Of a DNA stretch of 64,000 nucleotides, positions 6,473-13,101 are shown piece after piece. The DNA is from Trebonia sp035294225 (GTDB lineage: Bacteria; Actinomycetota; Actinomycetes; Streptosporangiales; Streptosporangiaceae), in NCBI GenBank assembly GCA_035294225.1, contig DATGLH010000013.1, positions 1-64,000 on the forward strand. The letters run 5' to 3'. Every line of letters starts with the position of its first letter. Position 1 is the first letter of the stretch. A program made the position numbers and the translations under genes. Under the pieces are notes generated by a model. It was not told where the DNA came from. It searched no databases and saw only the letters and a program-made list of their open reading frames with translations.

Positions 6473-8305
6473 TCAGCCGATGATCAGGGCCAGCACCCCG
6501 CCGATGCAGGCGAGGCCGAGCACCATCCATGTCACATAGTCGTTGATCACGCCGCTCTGGAAGCCCTCGGCAAGCGCCGTCAGGCCTGTGCCGGGCTCGT
6601 AGCCGCGGCGCAGCGCCGGCAGGCGGCGCCAGTACAGCGCGAGGCAGGCGAGCAGCAGGGCGCCGGCGGCCGATACGAGCCCGGTGACCACATCCGGGAC
6701 CGTGACGCCGGCCGCCTCCACGGGGAACGGGGCCACCGGATGGGCGACGTGCGCGCCGTGCAGGACGGTGGCGTCGTAGGCGGCCTGGTCCTGGAACCGG
6801 ACAGCCGCCGCCTCGACAGCCGGGCCGAGCGGGGTCAGGCCTATCGCGACGGCCAGCGCGGCGAGCACGGCCGGGGGGATGAGCATGCTGAGCGGGGTCC
6901 GTTGCCCGCCGCCGTCCGTCTCGCTGGTCTCCTCGGCGGCCTCTTGGGCCATCCGCCGGTCCTCGGCGGGCGGATCGCCGAGGCCGTAGAACACGCCGCC
7001 CGCCACGCGCAGCACGGCGCCGCCGACGAGGATCGCGCACAGGATGAACACGGGCGTGAGCCACGGCATCCCATGCGCGCTGCCGGTGTCCTCGATCCAG
7101 CCCTTGCCGAGGAAGGTGCCGAACGGCGGGAGGTCCGCGAGCCCGAGCCCGGCCAGCGTGAACAGCACGCCGGTGATCCGCAGGTGCCGGCCCCGCCCGT
7201 GCAGCCACGTCTCGTTGACCGAGCCCAGGCGGTGCAGGACGATGCCGGCGCACAGGAACAGCGCGCCCTTCACCATGGCGTGACCGGCGACGTAGACGGC
7301 CGTGCCCGCCAGCCCGAGCGGCGTGAGCAGCGCGATGCCGGCCAGGAACATGCCGGCGTGGCTGATGGTGGAGAACGCCAGCAGCCGTTTGATGTGCCGC
7401 TCGCGGAAGCAGAACAGCGCCCCCGCCACCGCTGTCGCCACGCCGAGCGCCAGGAACAGGTGCGAGATCGCGGCCCGGTGCCCGAGCGCGGAACCGAACA
7501 TCGACCAGTACACCCGCGCGATCCCGTACAGTCCGAGCTCGACCATGACGCCGGAGAACAGCACGCACAGCGGCGTGGGCGCCACCGCGTGCGCGTCGGC
7601 CAGCCAGAAGTGGAATGGCACGATCGCGCCCTTGACCAGCAGCCCGGCGATGATCAGCAGGAAGGCCACCGCGACCAGCCGGTCCGGCGGGTGACGGCTG
7701 ATGTACGCGCCGATCTGCGCCATGTTCAGCGCGCCGGTACGGCCGTAGATCAGGCCTATGCCCGACAGCGAGAGGTACGCGCCCACGCTGTTGGTGATGG
7801 CGAAGTTGAGCGCGCCCTGGATCGGCCCCCGCTCCTCCGGGCGGTACGCGGTAAGCGCGTACGCCGAGACCCCCATCAGCTCGAACCAGACGAACAGGTC
7901 GAAGATGTCGCCGGTCAGGCAGAACCCGGTCATGCCCGCCAGGAACGTCAGCATCAGCGCGTGATAGTAGGTGGCCACCTGCCGGAAATAGCGCCAGGAG
8001 AAGATCATCACCGCGGTGACCAGGACGGCGGCGAGCGCCGCCAGGCCGGCGCTCAGCGGCCCCGCCGCGAAGTCGATCCCTATGACGATGCCGTGAAACG
8101 GCCGGAATCCGGCGAACCAGTAGACGCGGTCACCACCATCCGTTCGGATCATGATGACGAGCAGCATGGCCGCGACGGATGCGGCGGTCAGGATGGCCAG
8201 CGCGTCCAGTGTCCGGCGGCGGCCGGAAAGCAGCGGCTTCACGCCGACCAGCGCGGCGGCCACCAGCAGCGGGACCGCGACCGAGAGGGCGAAGAGCTGG
8301 TCCAT
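6473..8305 (-). CDS. mnhD: Mrp-type cation/proton antiporter subunit D (NuoN/MbhH-like)
   Basis: This 610-residue polytopic membrane protein of the proton-conducting complex I family contains the conserved IFDLFVWFELMGVSAYAL stretch (glutamate in TM5), AGLLVKGAIVPFHFWLADAH (the essential lysine region) and IKRLLAFSTISHAGMFLAG. It ends with two further membrane segments after an acidic loop near residue 480. The start ATG at 8305 is set by the TGATG overlap with mnhC. It is the last gene of the E-F-G-DUF4040-B-C-D operon and the only large antiporter-like subunit present, so it should form the main ion channel of the complex, as MbhH does in archaeal Mbh. Confidence 0.93.
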   Translation of the reverse strand: MDQLFALSVAVPLLVAAALVGVKPLLSGRRRTLDALAILTAASVAAMLLVIMIRTDGGDRVYWFAGFRPFHGIVIGIDFAAGPLSAGLAALAAVLVTAVMIFSWRYFRQVATYYHALMLTFLAGMTGFCLTGDIFDLFVWFELMGVSAYALTAYRPEERGPIQGALNFAITNSVGAYLSLSGIGLIYGRTGALNMAQIGAYISRHPPDRLVAVAFLLIIAGLLVKGAIVPFHFWLADAHAVAPTPLCVLFSGVMVELGLYGIARVYWSMFGSALGHRAAISHLFLALGVATAVAGALFCFRERHIKRLLAFSTISHAGMFLAGIALLTPLGLAGTAVYVAGHAMVKGALFLCAGIVLHRLGSVNETWLHGRGRHLRITGVLFTLAGLGLADLPPFGTFLGKGWIEDTGSAHGMPWLTPVFILCAILVGGAVLRVAGGVFYGLGDPPAEDRRMAQEAAEETSETDGGGQRTPLSMLIPPAVLAALAVAIGLTPLGPAVEAAAVRFQDQAAYDATVLHGAHVAHPVAPFPVEAAGVTVPDVVTGLVSAAGALLLACLALYWRRLPALRRGYEPGTGLTALAEGFQSGVINDYVTWMVLGLACIGGVLALIIG

Positions 8306-8649
8306 CAGCCCTTGAACTCGGCGAGCTCGTGCGGGTCCAGCGTACCGAAGCGCTTGTGCGCCTGGATCGCGACCGACAACAGGAGCGCGGTCACGGCGGC
8401 CTCGACCACCACGTCGGTGAGCGCGAGTGCCTGGACCACCGGATCGACCGCGGGCGTGCGCACCGGCACGTCGTAGTAGTAGGGCGCGACCGCGCCGGTG
8501 ACGTAACCGACCCCGAGCAGCAGGACGTAGGTGGACGACTGCACCACGATCAGGCAGACGATCTGGTGGATGAGGTTGCGGCTGGTGACGATGCCGTACA
8601 GGCCGACGCCGGCGATCCATGCCACGACGATGAACGGGAAGACCTGCAT
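8305..8649 (-). CDS. mnhC: Mrp antiporter subunit C (NuoK-like)
   Basis: This 114-residue protein has three membrane helices (FPFIVVAWIAGVGLYGI; IHQIVCLIVVQSSTYVLLLG; DPVVQALALTDVVVEAAVT). NuoK-like features include the PVVQALALTDVVVEAA segment, whose acidic residue in TM3 takes part in proton transfer in this family. It overlaps mnhB upstream by one base and mnhD downstream by one base (TGATG), the mark of tight stoichiometric coupling. Length and order agree with MnhC/MbhG. Confidence 0.93.
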   Translation of the reverse strand: MQVFPFIVVAWIAGVGLYGIVTSRNLIHQIVCLIVVQSSTYVLLLGVGYVTGAVAPYYYDVPVRTPAVDPVVQALALTDVVVEAAVTALLLSVAIQAHKRFGTLDPHELAEFKG

Positions 8650-9410
8650 CAGCCGCCTCCGTGCCTGATGAGGAGCGTCTGCTCGAGGAGCTCGCTGACG
8701 ATCAGGATGAACGCGGCGGCGACCTCCAGCCCGACGAAGAAGCTGATCAGCGCTATGGTGCCGGACGAGCTCACGGCGCCGGGGATCTGCCCGAGCGGCA
8801 GGAAGTTGTCCAGGTAGGGCAGGCCCAGGCACACCGCGGCCAGTCCGATCGCGGCGAAGCCGCCCGCGCCGGCCGCCTCGACGGCGTCGGCGATGGCCGT
8901 GGGGCTGAGCCGCCTGAACGTCAGGAACTCCCCGGCCAGGTAGATGAGGATGAACGCGGTCGCGAGCACGACCCCGCCCTGGAAGCCGCCCGACGGGTTC
9001 GCCTGCGCGTGCGACGCCAGCCACCAGCCCGCCACGACGACGGGGCCGGTGAACATCAGGGCGACCGTGCGCACGGCCCCGCTCGTCGGGGGCACGTCGC
9101 GGTCCCTCGCCTCATCGGCCGGCGGGCGCTCCCGCTCGCCGCGCAGCATGCGCAGCACGATGGCCGTGCCGGCCGCGGCGGTGAAAAGGATGAACTCCTC
9201 GCCTACGGTGTCGAAGCCGCGGTACTCGAAGTTGACAGCGGACACCACGCCGGTGGCGTGTGTCTGCGCCACGGCGATGCGGAGGATCGCGGGCCCGTAC
9301 GGGCCCGGATAGTTCCCGAAGCCGGGCAGGCCGGACAGGCCCCATAGGTAAAAGGCGACCAGGCCGGCCGCACCGGCGAGGAAGACCCAGCGGCGCAGCG
9401 CGGGCCTCAT
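8649..9410 (-). CDS. mnhB: Fused MbhE-like / Mrp subunit B protein
   Basis: Two parts are visible. Residues 1-90 carry the motif FEYRGFDTVGEEFILFTA, which belongs to the very C-terminus of classical MrpA (MbhE in archaea). Residues 110-253 are MnhB proper, with TGPVVVAGWWLASHAQANPS, GGFQGGVVLATAFILIYLAG and SFFVGLEVAAAFILIVSELL. Six or seven membrane helices are expected. The start ATG at 9410 overlaps the DUF4040 gene's stop (ATGA). The fusion keeps the tail of MrpA even though no gene for the large N-terminal part of MrpA exists in the operon. Confidence 0.9.
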   Translation of the reverse strand: MRPALRRWVFLAGAAGLVAFYLWGLSGLPGFGNYPGPYGPAILRIAVAQTHATGVVSAVNFEYRGFDTVGEEFILFTAAAGTAIVLRMLRGERERPPADEARDRDVPPTSGAVRTVALMFTGPVVVAGWWLASHAQANPSGGFQGGVVLATAFILIYLAGEFLTFRRLSPTAIADAVEAAGAGGFAAIGLAAVCLGLPYLDNFLPLGQIPGAVSSSGTIALISFFVGLEVAAAFILIVSELLEQTLLIRHGGG

Positions 9411-9691
9411 TCTTCCTTCTTCCTCGTCTTGGAGGCGGCGAGCAGCACGATGATGGGCAGCGCGACCGCGCCAACCGTCAGCGCGGACAGCGTGACGTCG
9501 GGTGCCTGGAACGTCAAGAACAGCACCGCCAGCATGATTCCGTAGGCGCCGAGCACGAGCACCTGGCGCACCAGCCTCCGGGTGAGTACCACGGCGGCGG
9601 CGCCGGCGGCCACCAGGACCAGGACCGTCACTTGCAGCGTGTCCATCAGGCCGGCCGGGACCGTATAGGGGGTGACGACGGCGGCGCTCAC
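9407..9691 (-). CDS. DUF4040 / MbhD-like Mrp antiporter subunit
   Basis: This 94-residue protein has three membrane segments and the MbhD/MrpA-C-domain signature GIMLAVLFLTFQAPDVTLSA with a following VGAVALPIIVLL. In classical Mrp this domain is the penultimate part of MrpA; here it is free-standing, as in archaeal Mbh/Mbx. The start is GTG at 9691, which overlaps the mnhG stop by four bases (GTGA); its own stop overlaps the following ATG by four (ATGA). Confidence 0.88.
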   Translation of the reverse strand: MSAAVVTPYTVPAGLMDTLQVTVLVLVAAGAAAVVLTRRLVRQVLVLGAYGIMLAVLFLTFQAPDVTLSALTVGAVALPIIVLLAASKTRKKEE

Positions 9692-10032
9692 TGCTCTTCC
9701 TCCGTTCCCGGCGCCTTGCCGCTGCCGCCGGGGCGCCAGTCGCCCCTCTCCCGGACGCGGATCGCGCGGATGGTGGCGTGCGAGAGGTAGGGGCCGCCGA
9801 TGACCATGAACACCAGCGCGAGGCAGCTTTCCCCGGTGTTCTCGGTCAGTCCCATCCGGACTCCGATGGCCAGTGTCACCAAGATCGGCGCGACCAGGGC
9901 GGCCGGGGTGACGAAGTGCAGCTTGGCGTAGGCGCCGGGCATCACCAGAATGCCGACCGCGGACGCGAGCACGAGGAGCACGGCCAAGCCGAGCAGGACG
10001 TCGGAGACGACCGGGGCGGCCTTCACAGCCAT
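9688..10032 (-). CDS. mnhG: Mrp antiporter subunit G
   Basis: This 114-residue protein has three membrane helices (DVLLGLAVLLVLASAVGILVM; AALVAPILVTLAIGVRMG; CLALVFMVIGGPYLSHATIR). MnhG features include MPGAYAKLHFVTPAAL and GGPYLSHATIRAI. The cytoplasmic tail is polar and ends in TEEEQ. The ATG at 10032 overlaps the end of mnhF by 10 bases. Its position between mnhF and the DUF4040 gene matches the E-F-G order of all Mrp systems. Confidence 0.92.
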   Translation of the reverse strand: MAVKAAPVVSDVLLGLAVLLVLASAVGILVMPGAYAKLHFVTPAALVAPILVTLAIGVRMGLTENTGESCLALVFMVIGGPYLSHATIRAIRVRERGDWRPGGSGKAPGTEEEQ

Positions 10033-10271
10033 CGCTCCAGGGCACGGATGTACACCAGGCCGCTGGCGTACATCAGCACGGCGAGCAGCACGGGCAGCTC
10101 GAACAGGCTCGGCCGCTGGAAGCCCTGCGCGAGCAGCGCGAGGATCATCACGGCGACCGAGGTGATGAACTCATAGCCGATGACCGCCTCCGGCGGCTCG
10201 CCCCTGACGAGAACCACGGCCGCGGGAATCGTCGCTATGAGCATGGCGATCGCCGCCGCGACGAAACTCAT
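10023..10271 (-). CDS. mnhF: Mrp antiporter subunit F
   Basis: This 82-residue protein has three membrane helices and the MnhF-like core VIGYEFITSVAVMILALLAQ. It lacks the usual cytosolic tail. Its ATG at 10271 overlaps the stop of mnhE by four bases. It is shorter than the roughly 90-residue norm, but no segment seems missing. In the Mrp complex F joins E and G in the Na+/H+ translocation module. Confidence 0.88.
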   Translation of the reverse strand: MSFVAAAIAMLIATIPAAVVLVRGEPPEAVIGYEFITSVAVMILALLAQGFQRPSLFELPVLLAVLMYASGLVYIRALERWL

Positions 10272-10831
10272 CGCTTCTCCTCGTCTCCGGCTTCGTCTCC
10301 GGCTTCGTCTCCGGCTTCGAGCTGGTGCACCACCATCGCGTTCCGGTTCTTGTCGATGCCCAGCACGAACTGGTTCGGGGCGATGCTGTTGCCGCCCACC
10401 AGGAGCACGCGGCGGGTGGCGCCCTCGACGGTGTCGTCGCCGTAGCGGACCGGGATCTCGGCGAACGCGCTGCGCGGCTCCCTGCCGAGGGCCAGCTTCC
10501 GCCACAGCGCGCCGAACACGATGACCAGGTCGCCTGCCACCTGGCCGGGCAGCCGGAGCGCGGGTACGACCCATTCGGCCCGTATCCGGGTCCGGGCGGC
10601 GGCCTGGTAGGTGGCCGCCTCGGCGACCAGCGCCGCCAGCGCGGCCGCGCCGGCGCCTGCCAGCATCTCGTCGAACTGGGTTGAGTCGTCGAGCATCACC
10701 CAGAACGACATCAGCGCGATCCACCACCCGGCCCATGCGGCGACGCGGCGGGCCACGGGGACGGGGGTTTGCCGTGGAGGCGGCTCACCTTCCTGCCTGG
10801 CGCTCTCCGCGACACGGGGCGGCTGGGTCAC
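10268..10831 (-). CDS. mnhE: Mrp antiporter subunit E
   Basis: The MnhE domain starts with membrane segment WAGWWIALMSFWVMLDDS and continues with LRLPGQVAGDLVIVFGALWRKL. A cytosolic alpha/beta part follows, including RRVLLVGGNSIAPNQFVLGID. The tail is an acidic repeat (GDEAGDEAGDEEKR) encoded by a 12-bp DNA repeat. I chose GTG at 10831, giving 187 residues. The frame stays open to 10951, but the extra N-terminus is Arg/Pro-rich and crosses the duplicated promoter-like region. This is the first gene of the seven-gene operon. The start is the least certain part. Confidence 0.85.
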   Translation of the reverse strand: MTQPPRVAESARQEGEPPPRQTPVPVARRVAAWAGWWIALMSFWVMLDDSTQFDEMLAGAGAAALAALVAEAATYQAAARTRIRAEWVVPALRLPGQVAGDLVIVFGALWRKLALGREPRSAFAEIPVRYGDDTVEGATRRVLLVGGNSIAPNQFVLGIDKNRNAMVVHQLEAGDEAGDEAGDEEKR

Positions 10832-10890
10832 GCGTGCCGACTTCCCAGGCGGGCGGCCAGCAAACCTTGGGCGCGTGGCGCGGACGGCGC

Positions 10891-10924
10891 GCGCGTAACC
10901 GAGGACCGCGCGTAACCGAGGACC
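10891..10924. repeat. 17-bp perfect tandem duplication upstream of the Mrp operon
   Basis: GCGCGTAACCGAGGACC occurs at 10891-10907 and again at 10908-10924. It lies between mnhE (starting about 10831 and running left) and the DUF72 stop at 10998, where the Mrp operon promoter is expected. It could be a paired operator or a slippage duplication. Confidence 0.85.
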
Positions 10925-10997
10925 TTGCGCCGCGACTGGCGGCACGCGCATTGACGAGCCGGCCCGGGGCGGGCGCCCCGGTGCGCTGACCAGCGCG

Positions 10998-11876
10998 CTA
11001 ACCGGTGAGCCTTTCGATGAGCTGCCGGGCGTTGACCTGGGCGTAGTCGCGGTAGCAGTTGTTGAACACCACGTGGGTCTGCGCGGCGTTCCCGGCCAGG
11101 CCGCGGATCCTCCCGGCCCACTCGTCCAGTTCCCTGTCGCTGTAGCGGTAGCCGAACCGCTCCGAGATGTCCTTGCTCTCCCACTTGTCCGAGTGGCCGT
11201 GCATGCGGACCAGGGCCAGGTCGCTGGTGGCGGCCACGACCGGCGGTATCGAACTCGGATAGCCCTGTGGCATGTCCACGCACACGTACGACAACTGGCG
11301 GGAGGACAGGAATCCCAGGGTCTCCTGCTGGTTGTCCGGGGTCATCCAGGTGCGGTTGCGGAACTCCACGCACACCCGCCTCGGTGCTGCCCGCTCCGCA
11401 CACGCCGCGATGTAGTCCTTGTTCGCCCGGGAGATCGGGAACCAGGGCGGGAATTGCAGCAGGATCGCGCCCAGTTTGCCCGCCTCGCGCAGCGGCTCCA
11501 GCGCGGCGAAGAACCGGTCCCACGCCCGGTCGACCACCTCCGGGGCGGCGTCCTTCAGGTAGATCCGGGCCTTGCCGGCCCGCTCCGCGGCCTCGCGCAA
11601 GTCGGCCGGCAGCGCCCTGACCGGCGTGGGATGCTGCGTGAACAGGCTGAACGCCTTGATGTTGAAGGTGAACCCGGCCGGAGTCCGCGCCGCCCACGCC
11701 GCAGCGGTCCGCTCCGCGGGCAGCGCGTAGTAGCTGGAGTCCACCTCCGCCAAGGGGAACTGCCGGGCATAGAACCGCAGCCGTTTCTCCGCGGTGTTCG
11801 CCTCCGGCGGGTACCAGCCAGAAGCGATCAGCGTCTTATCGGTCCACGACGCCGTGCCCACCCGGATCTCGCCCAT
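10998..11876 (-). CDS. DUF72 (YecE-like) TIM-barrel protein
   Basis: This 292-residue protein is typical of the DUF72 family: start IRVGTASWTDKTLIASGWYPP, then FPLAEVDSSYYALPA, FTFNIKAFSLFTQHPTPV, LGAILLQFPPWF and CVEFRNRTWM, with the C-terminal HVVFNNCYRDYAQVNA. The family adopts a TIM-barrel fold; the biochemical role is not firmly established. It lies between the Mrp operon and the PP2C gene on the same strand, with 36 bp to the PP2C stop, so read-through from the phosphatase gene is likely. No unusual features. Confidence 0.9.
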   Translation of the reverse strand: MGEIRVGTASWTDKTLIASGWYPPEANTAEKRLRFYARQFPLAEVDSSYYALPAERTAAAWAARTPAGFTFNIKAFSLFTQHPTPVRALPADLREAAERAGKARIYLKDAAPEVVDRAWDRFFAALEPLREAGKLGAILLQFPPWFPISRANKDYIAACAERAAPRRVCVEFRNRTWMTPDNQQETLGFLSSRQLSYVCVDMPQGYPSSIPPVVAATSDLALVRMHGHSDKWESKDISERFGYRYSDRELDEWAGRIRGLAGNAAQTHVVFNNCYRDYAQVNARQLIERLTG

Positions 11877-11912
11877 GACCGCAGCCTAGGACGGGTCAGC
11901 GTGGCGGCCTGC

Positions 11913-12683
11913 CTAACGCGCCGGCCCGGGCGTTCCGAAGGGCCGCGCATGCCGGCGGCCCCCGGCCGGCGCGGCCGCGTCGTCGCCGACGTCGACGACG
12001 ACGGCGGTGATGTTGTCGTGGCCGCCCGCGTCATTGGCCGCGGCCACCAGCGCGGCGGCCGCCCGCTGCGCGTCATCGATGGCGAGGTGCCTGACGATCG
12101 CCTCATCGGACAGCTCGCTGTAGAGGCCATCCGAGCACAGCAGGTACCGGTCGCCGCTGAGAGCGGGCAGGAGCCAGTGGTCGGCCCGCAGGACCGGATC
12201 GCCGCCGAGGGCCCGGGTGACGACGTTCCGGCGCGGATGGGTGCGCGCCTGCTCACGGGTGAGCACGCCGGCGAGCACGAGTTCCTGGACCTCCGAATGG
12301 TCGACGGTGACCTGGTCGAAGCGGCCGCCGGCCAGCCGGTAGACCCGCGAGTCGCCGACGTTGAACACCATCAGGTGGCCGCCGCCGGCCTCGAGCAAGG
12401 CCAGGCCGGTGACAGTGGTGCCCATGCCGTCCGCCTCGTCGCGGGCGATGATGGCGCGGTTGGCGGCTTCCAGCGCAGCGAGGACGGCATCCGCTGACAG
12501 CGGGCGCGACCGGGCACACGATATGAGCGCCTCGATCGCCAGTGCGCTCGCCACATCGCCGGCGCCGTGGCCGCCCATGCCATCGGCTACGGCGTACACG
12601 GGCGGCAGCGCAAGGTAGCTGTCCTCGTTGACCCGGCGGACGCGGCCGACACAGGTGGCGGCGCCATGGTGAAACTGGATCAT
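11913..12683 (-). CDS. PPM/PP2C-family protein serine/threonine phosphatase
   Basis: This 256-residue soluble PP2C domain resembles PrpC/Stp1. All metal-site motifs are present: GRVRRVNEDSYL, YAVADGMGGHGAGD, DGMGTTVTGLALL, FNVGDSRVYRL, LCSDGLYSELSDEAI and AGGHDNITAVVVD. It dephosphorylates Ser/Thr-kinase targets. There is no membrane anchor, unlike PstP, so it is a cytosolic paralogue. No kinase gene is nearby. The start ATG at 12683 follows CAGGGGAC. The gene diverges from the large LuxR regulator across a 418-bp gap containing a long hairpin. Confidence 0.93.
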   Translation of the reverse strand: MIQFHHGAATCVGRVRRVNEDSYLALPPVYAVADGMGGHGAGDVASALAIEALISCARSRPLSADAVLAALEAANRAIIARDEADGMGTTVTGLALLEAGGGHLMVFNVGDSRVYRLAGGRFDQVTVDHSEVQELVLAGVLTREQARTHPRRNVVTRALGGDPVLRADHWLLPALSGDRYLLCSDGLYSELSDEAIVRHLAIDDAQRAAAALVAAANDAGGHDNITAVVVDVGDDAAAPAGGRRHARPFGTPGPAR

Positions 12684-13101
12684 GTCCCCTGCGGGGGAGC
12701 AGCGGCGGCGCGCGCTTTGCCGAATGCCACAGGACCCCCCTCCCGTCTTGGCCGTTATTCGTCGCAGTATGCCAGAGGATCTGGCACCTTGCGGCGGTAA
12801 GACCGGCGGGAGGGGGAGGCCGGCGGGTCCCGGCCGGGGAGCCGTCCGGCTAGGAAGCGGCAGGCTCTAGGCGATTATGATTGCGAGCAGAACTCTGTAA
12901 CCCCTTCCGGATCACCCGTCACGGGTGGTCCGGAAGGCCGGACGCGGCGGGATGGGCTCCCGGCGCGGCAGGGCTGATGCCCGGCGCGGCGACGGCCGGC
13001 TTCCTTACGTTCGTGAGCAGCGGTTACAGTGACCGGAGCCATGGATTCCGTAAGCGCAGCCGGTGCGGTCCCGCTTCGTACCGGATTCGGGGGGAGCGCT
13101 G
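12684..13101. other. 418-bp divergent intergenic region with a strong 16-bp hairpin
   Basis: No gene is seen here. An inverted repeat with arms 12903-12918 (CCTTCCGGATCACCCG) and 12922-12937 (CGGGTGGTCCGGAAGG) encloses a 3-base loop; the single imperfection is a T-G pair. It sits between divergently transcribed genes, so it is not an ordinary terminator for either. It could be an operator, a 5' leader structure of the regulator gene 165 bp downstream, or a small RNA terminator. An ATG at 13041 opens only a short frame. Confidence 0.6.
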
